Of a DNA stretch of 64,000 bases, positions 8,339-17,116 are shown piece after piece; position 1 is the stretch's first letter; each line of letters starts with the position of its first letter. The position numbers and the translations under genes were made by a program. The stretch is taken from assembly GCF_000384295.1 (NCBI RefSeq), contig NZ_KB913037.1, positions 3,396,649-3,460,648 of the forward strand, read 5' to 3'. The notes beneath the pieces were generated by a model. The model was not told where the DNA came from and made no database searches. It saw only the letters and a list, made by a program, of their open reading frames with translations. This stretch comes from Amycolatopsis balhimycina FH 1894 (GTDB lineage: Bacteria; Actinomycetota; Actinomycetes; Mycobacteriales; Pseudonocardiaceae).

Positions 8339-9490
8339 CTACAGCGGCAGGCCCGCGTAGTTGTCGGCCAGTTCGGTCGCCGCCGCCGTCGACGTCACTG
8401 TGCGGCGCAGCTGGGAGAGCTGGAGCTGGGCGTCGAAGTCGTCGCCGTGGCGGTGCAGCATCGACGTCATCCACCACGAGAAGTGCGTGCAGCGCCAGAC
8501 CCGGCGCAACGCCGTCTCCGAGTACGCGTCGGCGAGTTCGTCGTCGCCACGCAGCGACGCCGTCAACGCGGACGCCAGCAGCGAAACGTCCGCCACCGCC
8601 AGGTTCAGCCCCTTCGCCCCGGTCGGCGGCACGATGTGGGCGGCGTCCCCGGCCAGGTAGAGGTTTCCGTACCGCATCGGCGTCGCGACGAAGCTGCGCA
8701 TCGGCAGCACGCTCTTCTCCGTGATCGGCCCGGTCCGCAGCGTCCACCCCGCGACGCCCAGCCGCTCGGACAGCGCCGTCCAGATCCGGTCGTCGCTCCA
8801 CCGCTCGATGTCCTCGTCCGGCGCGACCTGCAGGTAGAACCGGCTGACCCGCGGCGAGCGCATGCTGTGCATCGCGAAGCCGTCCGGGTGCCAGGCGTAG
8901 ATCAGCTCGTCCGTCGACGGCGCGACGTCGGCCAGCACGCCCAGCCACGCGAACGGATACGTGCGCTCCCAGACCCGCGGCGAGGGGATCGCGGCCCGGC
9001 TCGGCCCGTGGAAGCCGTCGCAGCCGACGACGACGTCCGCGTCGATCCGGCGTGCCGCCCCGGCATCGTCCACAAAGGTCACAAACGGCTTGTCCGTCAC
9101 GTCGTGCACCGTGACGCCGGCCGCCGAGTAGTACGCCGGGCGCCCGGCTTTTTCCCGCGCCGCCATGAGGTCCTTGGTGACCTCCGTCTGCCCGTAGACG
9201 GTCACCGACCGGCCGATGAGGTCGACGAAGTCCACGTGGTGCCGGTTCTCCGGCCACTGCAGATGGATCCCGCGGTGCTCCATGCCCTCGACGTCGAGCC
9301 GGCTGCCCAGGCCGGCCTGCCGCAGCAGCTCGACCGTCCCCGCCTCGAGGATGCCCGCTCGGATGCGGGCCTGGACGTACTCGGCGGTCTGCCGTTCGAG
9401 CAGCACCGAGTCGATGCCTTCGAGACCGAGCAGGTGGGACAGCAGCAGCCCGGCCGGGCCGGCGCCGACGATGACGACCTGGGTGCGCAC
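8339..9490 (-). CDS. pobA: 4-hydroxybenzoate 3-monooxygenase
   Basis: A 383-residue FAD aromatic hydroxylase that converts 4-hydroxybenzoate to protocatechuate. The FAD fold starts VVIVGAGPAGLLLSHLL; the DG motif is VVGCDGFHGPSR; the second FAD motif is YLAGDAAHIVPPTGAKGLNLA, close to the PobA pattern. I place the start at the GTG at 9490, with a GGAAAGGA site 8 bases upstream; an open frame continues to 10105 but only by running antisense through the regulator. It lies downstream of, and on the same strand as, an IclR regulator 71 bases away, consistent with PobR control. Protocatechuate genes are not in the window. Confidence 0.93.
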   Translation of the reverse strand: MRTQVVIVGAGPAGLLLSHLLGLEGIDSVLLERQTAEYVQARIRAGILEAGTVELLRQAGLGSRLDVEGMEHRGIHLQWPENRHHVDFVDLIGRSVTVYGQTEVTKDLMAAREKAGRPAYYSAAGVTVHDVTDKPFVTFVDDAGAARRIDADVVVGCDGFHGPSRAAIPSPRVWERTYPFAWLGVLADVAPSTDELIYAWHPDGFAMHSMRSPRVSRFYLQVAPDEDIERWSDDRIWTALSERLGVAGWTLRTGPITEKSVLPMRSFVATPMRYGNLYLAGDAAHIVPPTGAKGLNLAVADVSLLASALTASLRGDDELADAYSETALRRVWRCTHFSWWMTSMLHRHGDDFDAQLQLSQLRRTVTSTAAATELADNYAGLPL

Positions 9491-9561
9491 TTCGAACGTC
9501 CTTTCCCGCGGAAAGCCCGAGCATGGAACGGCCGCACCGCCGACGACTACGTCATTCTCAT

Positions 9562-10344
9562 TCAGTGAGAGGAATTCCCCATCGCCCGCGAGATGCCGCG
9601 CGCCGCCGCCTGCAGGGCGGGGATCTGCATCCGCGCGTTCCGGTCGTTGGGCACGATCACCGACAGCGCCGCGACGACGTCGCCGCCCGGCCCCCGCAGC
9701 GGGACGGCGATACCGGTCGTCTCCTCGTCGATGAAGCCCGCGCAGAACGCGTAGCCGTTCCGGCGGACGTCGGCGAGGAACCGGCGCAGCCGCGCGGGCT
9801 CGGTCAGCGTGGTCCGGCGGAAGGCCTCCAGCGGACCGGCCAGCACCTGTTCCTGCAGGTCGGCGGGAGCGTGGGCGAGCAGCACGAGCCCGGACGACGA
9901 CGCGTGCAGCGGCAGCCGCCCGGCCACGCGCGTCACGTTGAGCGTCGCGCCGGGTGCCGAGAGCCGCTCGACGAAGAGCACTTCGCGGTCCTCCAGCACC
10001 GCGAGCTGGGTGTGATGCCCGACGACGGCGTGCAGGTCCTCCATGAACGGCATCGCCGCTTCGCGCAGCCCGAGCGTCGGGGACGCGCGCGAAGCCAGCT
10101 CCCACAGCCGGACGCCCACGCGGACCCGCCGGTCGGGATCGCGCCGCAGCCAGCCGTGCCCGACGAGCTCGTCGACCAGCCTCGACGCGGTCGCGACGTG
10201 CAGACCGGCCCGCCGCGCGATGTCGGTGACGCGCAACGCCGGGGTGTCCGGCCCGAACGTCTCGAAGATGCGGACGACGCGCGAGAGCACGGACTCGCCC
10301 TGCGGCGGTTTCACCACGCCGAGCAGTGTGTCACGGCAGTCCAT
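9562..10344 (-). CDS. IclR family transcriptional regulator (PobR/PcaU-like)
   Basis: A 260-residue regulator with an N-terminal winged HTH (LRVTDIARRAGLHVATASRLVDELV) and a C-terminal IclR effector domain that includes GFIDEETTGIAVPLRGPGGDVVAALSV. IclR proteins commonly sense aromatic acids, and this one sits immediately upstream of pobA on the same strand, so control of 4-hydroxybenzoate use is likely. The ATG at 10344 overlaps the end of the chitinase gene by 14 bases; a GTG at 10314 is a possible alternative start. Neither has a convincing ribosome site. Confidence 0.88.
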   Translation of the reverse strand: MDCRDTLLGVVKPPQGESVLSRVVRIFETFGPDTPALRVTDIARRAGLHVATASRLVDELVGHGWLRRDPDRRVRVGVRLWELASRASPTLGLREAAMPFMEDLHAVVGHHTQLAVLEDREVLFVERLSAPGATLNVTRVAGRLPLHASSSGLVLLAHAPADLQEQVLAGPLEAFRRTTLTEPARLRRFLADVRRNGYAFCAGFIDEETTGIAVPLRGPGGDVVAALSVIVPNDRNARMQIPALQAAARGISRAMGNSSH

Positions 10345-12100
10345 TGAGGAAGGGTTCGTGGCTGTTCTGGAACTCCCAGTTGTAGTACCTGTCCCAGTTG
10401 ACCGACCACGTCATCAGGCCGCGCAAAGCGGTCGACGTGCCGCCGCGCAGCGCGTACGAGCCGCAGCCGCTGCCCTTGACCAGGCAGTTCACCGCCGTTT
10501 GGACGTCGGCGGGCGAGGTGTAGCCGTTGCCCGCGCTGACGGCCGCGGGCAGCCCGATCGCGATCTGGTCCGGCCGCAGGCCGGGGAAGAACCGGCCGGT
10601 GTTCGCCACGCTGAAGCCGGCCTTGAGCATGTCCGTCATCGCGATGTGAAACTCGGGGCCGCCCATGGTGTGGTACTGGTTGTCGAGGCCCATCACCGGT
10701 CCGGAGTTGTAGTCCTGGACATGCAGCACGGTGAGGGAGTCCCGCAGCGCGTCGATCACCGGCAGGTAGGCGCCGGTCCGCGCGTCGCCGGCGCTCGTAC
10801 CGCCGTAGAACTGGTAGCCGACCTGCACGAAGAACGTCTCCGGGGCCATCGTCAGGACGAAGCCGGAGCCGTACCTGGCCTTGAGCGACTTGAGCGCGGA
10901 GATCAGGTTGACGATCACCGGGGTGGTCGGGTTGCGGAAGTCGGTGTCCCCGGCGTTGAGCGACAGCGAGTGGCCCTCGAAGTCGACGTCGAGCCCGTTC
11001 AGGCCGTACTTGTCGATGATCGCCGAGACGGAGCTGACGAACTTGTCGCGGGCCGCGGTGGTGGTGAGCTGGACTTGGCCGTTCTGCCCGCCGATGGAGA
11101 TCAGTACTTTCTTGCCCTGCGCCTGCTTCGCCTTGACGGCGGCGATGAAGTCCGCGTCGCTCTCGACGTTCGGGCATTCGCTCGCGGGGCACCGGGCGAA
11201 GCGGATGTCCCCGGAGGTGACGGACGTCGGCTCGCCGAAGGCCAGGTCGATGATGTCCCAGGCGGCGGGGACGTCGGCCAGCCGGACGTAGCCGGAGCCG
11301 TTGGCGAAGCTGGCGTGCAGGTAGCCGATGAGGGCGTGCTTCGGCAGGCCGGTGTCGACGCAGCCGGTGGTGCTCCCGGTGGCGGCGGCACTGCGCGGCG
11401 ACTCACCGGCGGAGTTGTAGGCGGCCACGGAGTAACTGTGCGTTTCGCAGGCTTTCAGGCCGCCGATGGTGGCACTCGTTCCGGTGACGGTCGCGACGGC
11501 GGTGCTGCCCTCGTAGACGCGGTACCCGGTCACGGTGCCGGCGGACGCGCCCCAGCTCAGGGCGATCGAGGAGGACGTGACGGCGGTGACCGACGGCGTC
11601 CCGGGCGCGCCGGGCGTGCCGGGGGTGTTGCCGCCGGGGCCGTCGAGGACGACGTCGTCGGCGTAGTAGGTGCCGGTGCCGTACCAGCCGTGGAGGTAGA
11701 GCTGGGCGGAGGTCTGGCCGGCGGTGGTCGTGAAGGTGAGATTCAGCTGGTTGTAGGCGCTTCCGTTGCCGGACCAGGTCGAGACGCCGCCGGTGACGCC
11801 GAGGTAGACGGGGTTGCCGCGCACCCACGCGGAAAGCGTGTAGGTGGTGTTCGGCTGAACGGAGACGGTCTGCGCGCACTGGGCGTAGTCGGCGCCGACG
11901 GGGGTGCCGGCCAGCGCGTAGCCGCCCGAGTGCACGGGACTGGTGACGGCGGTGGCGTTGGCGCAGGTCCAGCCCGAGAGCGAACCGGCCTCGAAGCCGG
12001 GGTTGGCGAGGAGGTTGGCCGCCTCGGCGGGGCCGGCCGGCAGACCGGAGAGCGCCAGCACGAACGCGGCGAGGGCTACGGACAGTCTGGAACGCCTCAT
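10331..12100 (-). CDS. Secreted GH18 chitinase with carbohydrate-binding and Fn3 modules
   Basis: A 589-residue exported chitinase. A signal peptide ends near AEA at residue 28. An N-terminal beta-sandwich carbohydrate-binding module (about 29-155) is followed by a GT/P-rich linker, an Fn3 domain (about 165-250) and a GH18 barrel. The catalytic motif LNGLDVDFEG is intact, with acid/base E375. GGAGG lies 6 bases before the ATG. The promoter carries two DasR-like repeats, matching known control of actinobacterial chitinases by N-acetylglucosamine signalling. The product probably degrades fungal or insect chitin. Confidence 0.94.
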   Translation of the reverse strand: MRRSRLSVALAAFVLALSGLPAGPAEAANLLANPGFEAGSLSGWTCANATAVTSPVHSGGYALAGTPVGADYAQCAQTVSVQPNTTYTLSAWVRGNPVYLGVTGGVSTWSGNGSAYNQLNLTFTTTAGQTSAQLYLHGWYGTGTYYADDVVLDGPGGNTPGTPGAPGTPSVTAVTSSSIALSWGASAGTVTGYRVYEGSTAVATVTGTSATIGGLKACETHSYSVAAYNSAGESPRSAAATGSTTGCVDTGLPKHALIGYLHASFANGSGYVRLADVPAAWDIIDLAFGEPTSVTSGDIRFARCPASECPNVESDADFIAAVKAKQAQGKKVLISIGGQNGQVQLTTTAARDKFVSSVSAIIDKYGLNGLDVDFEGHSLSLNAGDTDFRNPTTPVIVNLISALKSLKARYGSGFVLTMAPETFFVQVGYQFYGGTSAGDARTGAYLPVIDALRDSLTVLHVQDYNSGPVMGLDNQYHTMGGPEFHIAMTDMLKAGFSVANTGRFFPGLRPDQIAIGLPAAVSAGNGYTSPADVQTAVNCLVKGSGCGSYALRGGTSTALRGLMTWSVNWDRYYNWEFQNSHEPFLNGLP

Positions 12101-12128
12101 CGGGTCCTCCAGTCAGGGAGAGACCCTA

Positions 12129-12164
12129 ATTGTCTGGACCAATACGAGAAATGTCCAGACCAAC
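12129..12164 (-). promoter_or_regulatory. Two dre/chi-type direct repeats upstream of chitinase
   Basis: Read toward the gene, TTGGTCTGGACA (rc of 12153-12164) and TTGGTCCAGACA (rc of 12132-12143) lie 21 bases apart. They closely match the TGGTCTAGACCA-type repeats bound by DasR in Streptomyces chitinase promoters. The proximal copy is about 30 bases upstream of the ATG. DasR itself is not in the window, so binding is inferred. Confidence 0.75.
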
Positions 12165-12215
12165 CCTCACCACCCCCTCGCGCGACCCGCCCGATACGAG
12201 TGATGCCCCCTCCCA

Positions 12216-12320
12216 TCACGCGAGATCGCCCCCTGATCACGCGAGATCCGCCTCCAGACACGCGAGATCCGCCTCGGATCACGCGAGTCCCGGCCCAAAT
12301 CACGCGGGCCGCCCCGCCGG
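12216..12320. repeat. 21-bp tandem repeat array B
   Basis: Five successive 21-bp units start at 12216, 12237, 12258, 12279 and 12300. Each opens with (T/A)CACGCG(A/G)G and continues with a C-rich half. A degenerate unit precedes and another follows. Period and core motif match array A at 8.2-8.3 kb. The array lies between the end of the P-loop gene and the chitinase promoter. Confidence 0.85.
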
Positions 12321-12345
12321 GCACGCAAGCCGACCCCGCGAGCGC

Positions 12346-12900
12346 TCAGCAGTCCACGAGGACTTTGGCCACCAGACGCGTGCGGGTCGCCGCGGCACGG
12401 TCGATCACCTGGACGCTGCGCCACCCCGTCGGGACCTGGTCCGCGAGCAGGTCTTCCCGCCACTTCCCCACCCGCCGGACGTGCCGCGCGAACGACCGCC
12501 GCCGCACCAAACGACCACGGCTGCACTGGCCCGCCAGCGCCTGCGAAGCCGTCACGTCGAGGAACAACAGCCGCACCGGGCGGCCGCTCACCGCGCCGAC
12601 CATGGCCAACAGGGCCCGGGTGGACGCGCGCGTCGACGGCTCGTGGACCACGATCGGGCCCGCCGCCCCGATCGCCCGTCCGAGGATCCGCAGCCGGTGC
12701 CACGCGTGCACCACCGGCCGGTAGCACCGGTACGGCACCGCCGGGGCCGCCGCGGCCAGCCGGACGCGGACCTGGTCGGAATCCAGGACCGGCAGCCCGG
12801 TGGCGGCGTGCCGGAGCATGGTCGTCTTGCCCGCGCCGGGCAGCCCCGCCACGACGAGCAGGTCGCGCGGGCCGAGCTCGATGACAGTGGGCTCGCTCAT
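12346..12900 (-). CDS. P-loop kinase-like ATPase (zeta-toxin/AAA_33 type)
   Basis: A 184-residue protein with a Walker A motif at its N-terminus (VVAGLPGAGKTTML), an LDSDQVR motif resembling the substrate-binding region of small-molecule or zeta-toxin-like kinases, and an R-rich stretch (RGRLVRRRSFARHVRR) that could be a lid. VRLLFLDVT resembles Walker B or strand 3 of such kinases. The phosphoacceptor is unknown. It is a single gene with a 280-base divergent region upstream, and no antitoxin-like partner is adjacent, so I do not call it a toxin. Confidence 0.75.
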   Translation of the reverse strand: MSEPTVIELGPRDLLVVAGLPGAGKTTMLRHAATGLPVLDSDQVRVRLAAAAPAVPYRCYRPVVHAWHRLRILGRAIGAAGPIVVHEPSTRASTRALLAMVGAVSGRPVRLLFLDVTASQALAGQCSRGRLVRRRSFARHVRRVGKWREDLLADQVPTGWRSVQVIDRAAATRTRLVAKVLVDC

Positions 12901-13180
12901 GACTGCCCAACGTCCCGGCGAAAGTAATGGTTCCTTTACCTTCGACTCACGCAGGGTGACGGCGAGCCGCGCCGAACCACCCGTGCCGCGAACACCACCC
13001 GACCGGAATCCCGGTTGTCACACCCCGTGCCCCACGTCACCCACTCGCCTGAAAACCCATGCGCGCCAAGGCATCCGGCCACCGGAACCGCTTCGGGTGA
13101 AGATCACGCCGTCCCCTTCCCGGCGTCCGGAAAATCCCTATCTTCTGAAAGGGACGCTCGGTAGAACAGGGGAACTCGTC

Positions 13181-13603
13181 ATGACCCAGTCGCTGGAACT
13201 CCCGGTCCAGGAATTCTGTCTCGATTGGACGCTCACGGGCGACGAAGGCGCCCGGGTCGGAGTCGCTCTCTCCGGGCAGGTGTCCCTGCTCGACAACAAC
13301 CGGTTCTACAAGATCGACGGCGTCGTCTACGTCACCGAGGGCGACGCCGACATCCGCGCCGTCGGCAACCCGCGGATCTCCGTGCGCCGCAACGGCGTCG
13401 AGAAGAGCGGGCGCCAGTGGGGCTGGGAGATGTGCTCGGCCCGCAAGAGCCTCATCGCGCTGAACACCATGGAGGGCTACTTCGTCCGGACCGGGTACTG
13501 GGCCCCCGCCGACCGCGCCATCCAGCTGAGCCTGTGCGCCGAACTGGGCTGGAGCCGGCGCAAGAGCTACAGCCCGCACGTCACCGTCCGGATGGTCGAC
13601 TGA
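13181..13603 (+). CDS. Uncharacterised 140-residue protein
   Basis: I do not recognise this family. The start is the ATG at 13181, preceded by CAGGGGA with 7-base spacing. There is no signal peptide or membrane segment. The sequence alternates hydrophobic and polar residues with many aromatics (FCLDWTLTGDEGARVGVALSGQ, RQWGWEMCSARKS, YFVRTGYWAPADRAIQLSL), suggesting an all-beta, possibly lectin- or cytolysin-like fold; that is inference. Its 3' end overlaps the convergent kinase gene by 23 bases. Confidence 0.7.
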   Translation: MTQSLELPVQEFCLDWTLTGDEGARVGVALSGQVSLLDNNRFYKIDGVVYVTEGDADIRAVGNPRISVRRNGVEKSGRQWGWEMCSARKSLIALNTMEGYFVRTGYWAPADRAIQLSLCAELGWSRRKSYSPHVTVRMVD

Positions 13604-15344
13604 CCACTGTGGACGCTCGGCGGCGCGCCGCCGCGACGACCAACCCGGCGGCGACCGCGCCCGCCACCGCGCACCCGGCGCCGAACCCCGGCGACGGCTC
13701 GTGGACGCGCAGCACCGACACGCACAGCCACACCGCGGCGCCGAACAGGAGCCCCAGCACGGGGCCGCCGACCGCCGCGCCTCGCCAGCGGTGGCCGTTG
13801 CGGATCGTCCGCAGTCCCGATTCGAGGTAGGCGAGGGCGAACAACGCCAGGATGAGAGTGCCCGCGCCCATGGCGCTGGCCAGCGGGTGCTGGCTGGTCA
13901 GCAGGGTGAACGTCTGCGTGGACGTACCAGTTCGTACATCGGCGGTGACGGCGCCACCGACGATCCACCGCGCGATCCCCGGCAGGGTGAGCTGCGCGGT
14001 GAAGCCGTTTCCCTCGGGCTTCGCTTCGGTCGACGCCGACCCGAGCGGGATCCCGGCCGCGGAAAGGTCGAGGGTGACCCGGCCCGGATTGCCGGTCCCG
14101 GTCATGACCAGCGGTTTGCTGAGATCGACCTCGACCGGCGCGGACACGGGCGCGCCGCCGAGGCGCAGGGTGGGCGACGCCTCGTGCGGCAGCCGCGCGG
14201 GATTGAGCAGGGCGAGCACGACCAGCACGATCGCGGCGGCCCCCGCGGCCAGCCGCAGCCACAGCACGGCAGCACCGGAACCCGGCGCGGACGTAGGACC
14301 GCTGGTCGAGTCCTGCCCCCGCGATGGACCGAGAGGCGGATTCGAAGTGCCACCCGGCGCTCCCACCAGCGTCGGGTCCGGGATGCCGGGCCGCCGGACC
14401 GGCCGCGTCGGGGACTCCGCCGGCGGGGCCGGCGCCGTGGCCGAGTTGAGGCCCGCGATCATCCGGGGCGTCAGGTGCAGCACCGGCACGCCGGCGCGCT
14501 CGAGCCACCCCGCGCCGTAAACCGCGGTGGCCGCCGCCGCCAGGTCGGCCGCGAACGACTCCGCCTCGCGGTAACGCGCGTCCAGCTCGCGCGCCAGGCT
14601 GCGCATCACCACCCCGGCGATCGGCATCGGCACGCCGGCGATCGGGCGCGGGTCGGTGAACATGTGCTGGCGCATCATGCTGATCGCGCCACGGGTGTTG
14701 TCGAACGGGAGCTGACCGGACAACAGCTCATAGAGCACCGTGCCCGCCGCGTACACGTCGGCCGCCGGGCTCAGTGCGTTGCCCATTGCCTGCTCCGGGG
14801 CGATGTACGCCGGGGTGCCGAGGATCTCGCCACCATGCGTGACGAGCGTGGCGCCCTCGCTGATCACCCGGGCGATGCCGAAGTCGGCCACCTTCACCAC
14901 GCCCTGCAGGTTGAACAGCAGGTTCCGCGGCTTGACGTCGAGGTGCAGCACCCCGGCCCGGTGCGCCGCGTGCAACCCGGCGAGCATCGCCAGGCCGATC
15001 GCGCACGCCTGTTCGCCGCTGACGCCGCCGCCGTGGAACCGGCTGTGCACGGTGCCGCCGTCGAGCCGTTCCATCACCAGCAGGTGCTCGCGGCCGGTGC
15101 GGACGTAGTCGTAGACCGGCACGATGTGCGGGTGGTCCAGGCTGGCCAGCACCCTGGCCTCACGGTCGAAGAGCTCGCTGCTCGCCGCGTGGTTGAGGAT
15201 GTCCCAGGGCAGCTGCTTGATCGCGACGCTGCGGCCCAGCGTCCGGTGCACGCCGGCGAACACGACGCCCATGCCGCCTTCGCCGATCGACTCCCCGATG
15301 TCGTACTGCGGCAGGGCGGCGACCAGCTCGGCCGGTGCGCTCAT
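13581..15344 (-). CDS. Transmembrane Ser/Thr protein kinase, non-RD type
   Basis: A 587-residue protein with an N-terminal kinase domain (about 14-275): GEGGMGVVF glycine loop, VAIK (K43), LHLDVKPRN catalytic loop (D136, with Leu replacing the usual Arg of HRD), DFGIA and APEQ. A proline-rich juxtamembrane segment follows, then TM1 near 380-400, an extracytoplasmic region of about 100 residues, and three more hydrophobic segments near the C-terminus. There are no PASTA repeats. The HLD loop suggests activation without classical activation-loop control. Its start overlaps the upstream membrane gene by four bases (ATGA), so the two are probably partners. Confidence 0.9.
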   Translation of the reverse strand: MSAPAELVAALPQYDIGESIGEGGMGVVFAGVHRTLGRSVAIKQLPWDILNHAASSELFDREARVLASLDHPHIVPVYDYVRTGREHLLVMERLDGGTVHSRFHGGGVSGEQACAIGLAMLAGLHAAHRAGVLHLDVKPRNLLFNLQGVVKVADFGIARVISEGATLVTHGGEILGTPAYIAPEQAMGNALSPAADVYAAGTVLYELLSGQLPFDNTRGAISMMRQHMFTDPRPIAGVPMPIAGVVMRSLARELDARYREAESFAADLAAAATAVYGAGWLERAGVPVLHLTPRMIAGLNSATAPAPPAESPTRPVRRPGIPDPTLVGAPGGTSNPPLGPSRGQDSTSGPTSAPGSGAAVLWLRLAAGAAAIVLVVLALLNPARLPHEASPTLRLGGAPVSAPVEVDLSKPLVMTGTGNPGRVTLDLSAAGIPLGSASTEAKPEGNGFTAQLTLPGIARWIVGGAVTADVRTGTSTQTFTLLTSQHPLASAMGAGTLILALFALAYLESGLRTIRNGHRWRGAAVGGPVLGLLFGAAVWLCVSVLRVHEPSPGFGAGCAVAGAVAAGLVVAAARRRASTVVSRPSGR

Positions 15345-16144
15345 CGGGTGAATTCCTGCGTGTTCGGTACCGCCAGCCGGACGGTGGTGTCACTCTCCGC
15401 GACGGCCGGTGGCGCCGGGTGCGGTGTCAGGTAGCCGAGCAGGAACGCGATCGCGGCGGCGCCGAGCACCACCGGGATCTCGACCGCCGGCTCGGGCGGG
15501 ACCAGCCGCAGCACCGACAGGCTGATCACCGCGACCAGGCCGGTGCCGAACCCGGCGGGCAGGAACCGCAGGCCGCGGCGCCAGCGGTTGGGCGCCAGCC
15601 GGTGCCGGGCCAGCGCGAGCAGCGAGGTCACCCAGGCCAGGATCGTGAGCACGAGCATCGCCAGGCCGAAGACGCCGTACACCGACCAGAGGGAGCCGCG
15701 GACGTCGGCGACCGTCGTCGCCTCGCCGAGCGTGCCGCGCTGGGCGTCGAGCAGTTCGACCGACGACGGCAGCAGCCCGGTCGCCTGCCCGGTCAGGTCG
15801 CCGAGGTCGAGCACGAACGTCCGGCTCACCGAGCCGTGTGCCGGCACCTCGAAGGGCGCTGTCGTGTCGTAGGCGAAGAAGGTGAGCGCCAGGGCGACGC
15901 CGGACAGCCGGACACTGCGGACCTTCACCGGCGCGGTGCCGGAGTTGGTGGCGATGACCTGCAGCTCGACCTGGTTCGCCGGGTCGATCGCGACCGTGGC
16001 GTCCTCGATCGGCCGGCGGTCGATCGACGCCTGCACGCCGAGCGATCCGGACTGAGCCGAACCGGACTGGGCCGACGCGGGTGGTGCGCCGAGCAGCACC
16101 ACGCAGAAACCCAACGCAACCCCCGCCGCGATGACACGTCCCAT
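15341..16144 (-). CDS. Membrane protein with extracytoplasmic domain, kinase partner
   Basis: A 267-residue protein starting at the ATG at 16144, with AGGGGA 7 bases upstream. A signal peptide (VIAAGVALGFCVVLLGAPPASA) leads into an extracytoplasmic beta-rich domain (about 35-150), and three hydrophobic segments follow (about 155-178, 198-217, 225-245). The C-tail is short and cytoplasmic. The order of secreted-type domain then clustered TMs resembles the C-terminal half of the downstream kinase, to which it is coupled by an ATGA overlap. A role as sensor or accessory subunit of the kinase is inference; the family is unnamed here. Confidence 0.75.
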   Translation of the reverse strand: MGRVIAAGVALGFCVVLLGAPPASAQSGSAQSGSLGVQASIDRRPIEDATVAIDPANQVELQVIATNSGTAPVKVRSVRLSGVALALTFFAYDTTAPFEVPAHGSVSRTFVLDLGDLTGQATGLLPSSVELLDAQRGTLGEATTVADVRGSLWSVYGVFGLAMLVLTILAWVTSLLALARHRLAPNRWRRGLRFLPAGFGTGLVAVISLSVLRLVPPEPAVEIPVVLGAAAIAFLLGYLTPHPAPPAVAESDTTVRLAVPNTQEFTR

Positions 16145-16218
16145 TGGGCATCCCCTACTTGCGTTATCCGACTGGTCCGGAATGCTACAGCGAGCACACA
16201 CCGGGGAGGGACGTCCCA

Positions 16219-17109
16219 ATGCGATCCGTGGTTCGGCTGTTTTTCGGCGCCGTGGCCGGAACGTTGCTTCTGCTCGCGTTCGCAGGCAACGCCAACGCAC
16301 AATACACGTCGTCGGTTGGTTTGAAACCGTCGAGCGGCAAGGCGGGCAGTTCCTTCACCATTTCGTGGAATTTCTACCCTTGCAAAGGCCCGGTCACCTT
16401 TTCCTGGAACGGCACGCCGACGTGGTCGGCGAACGCCGATCCGCAGAACCCGAGCGGCACGGTCGCGGCTACCGTGCCCGCCGGCGCGCAGCCCGGCACC
16501 TACCCGGTCACCGGCACGTGCACCAACGCCCGGACCGGCGGCCCGCTCAGCGCCGGCAGCCGGTTCACGGTGACCCCCACCCCCACCCCCACCGCGACCC
16601 CGCCGCCCCCGGTGACCACCACGCCGCCTCCGCCGGTGACCCCGCGGCCGAGCAAGCCCGGCACCACCACGACGCCGCCCGCGACGACGACCACCCCGCC
16701 GACGACCACGAGCACCCCGCCGACGACGACCCCGGTCACACCGGGCACCCCCACGACGTCGAGCACCGAGCCGAAGCCCGGTGAACTGGTGCTCGACCGG
16801 CCGAGCGTCAAGCCCGGCGAGCCGCTCTCCGCTTCCGGGAAGGGCTGCGTCCCCGGCCGGATGGTGACGCTGACGTCCGACGGCGCCGAAGTCGGCTCCG
16901 CCTTGACCGACAGTTCCGGCGCCTTCACCGCGCCGGTCGAGTTCACCCGCATCGAGGCCGGGCGGCACACCGTCGTCGCCGAGTGCGGAGCGCGGCTGAC
17001 CGGGGCCGTCGACCAGGTCGTGACGCGGTCGTCCGGCGGCCAGACCGGCACTTTGGTCATCCTGGTGTTCTTCGTGCTGGCCGGCAGCACGGTGATCCGG
17101 TTCCGCTGA
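16219..17109 (+). CDS. Surface protein with Thr/Pro-rich stalk and C-terminal anchor helix
   Basis: A 296-residue exported protein starting at the ATG at 16219 with GGAGGG upstream. A signal peptide ending AQA is followed by an Ig-like domain (about 30-115, with two cysteines), a low-complexity PTPTP/TTTTPP stalk (about 118-190), a second Ig-like domain (about 190-270) and a C-terminal hydrophobic helix (TGTLVILVFFVLAGSTVI) ending in RFR. There is no LPXTG. The architecture is that of a wall-spanning surface protein. It is divergent from the kinase/membrane protein pair, with 74 bases between, and may be their ligand or adhesin; that link is inference. Confidence 0.78.
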   Translation: MRSVVRLFFGAVAGTLLLLAFAGNANAQYTSSVGLKPSSGKAGSSFTISWNFYPCKGPVTFSWNGTPTWSANADPQNPSGTVAATVPAGAQPGTYPVTGTCTNARTGGPLSAGSRFTVTPTPTPTATPPPPVTTTPPPPVTPRPSKPGTTTTPPATTTTPPTTTSTPPTTTPVTPGTPTTSSTEPKPGELVLDRPSVKPGEPLSASGKGCVPGRMVTLTSDGAEVGSALTDSSGAFTAPVEFTRIEAGRHTVVAECGARLTGAVDQVVTRSSGGQTGTLVILVFFVLAGSTVIRFR

Positions 17110-17116
17110 TCCCCGG

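Noticed and set aside
9541..9561. Possible IclR operator (CATTCTCATTC) upstream of pobA
   Set aside because: Only a short imperfect dyad; not distinctive enough to annotate.
12216..12320. CRISPR-like array
   Set aside because: Units are contiguous 21-mers with no spacers, and no cas genes are nearby.
12346..12900. Zeta-type toxin of a toxin-antitoxin pair
   Set aside because: The P-loop fold fits, but no antitoxin-like gene is adjacent and many metabolic kinases share it.
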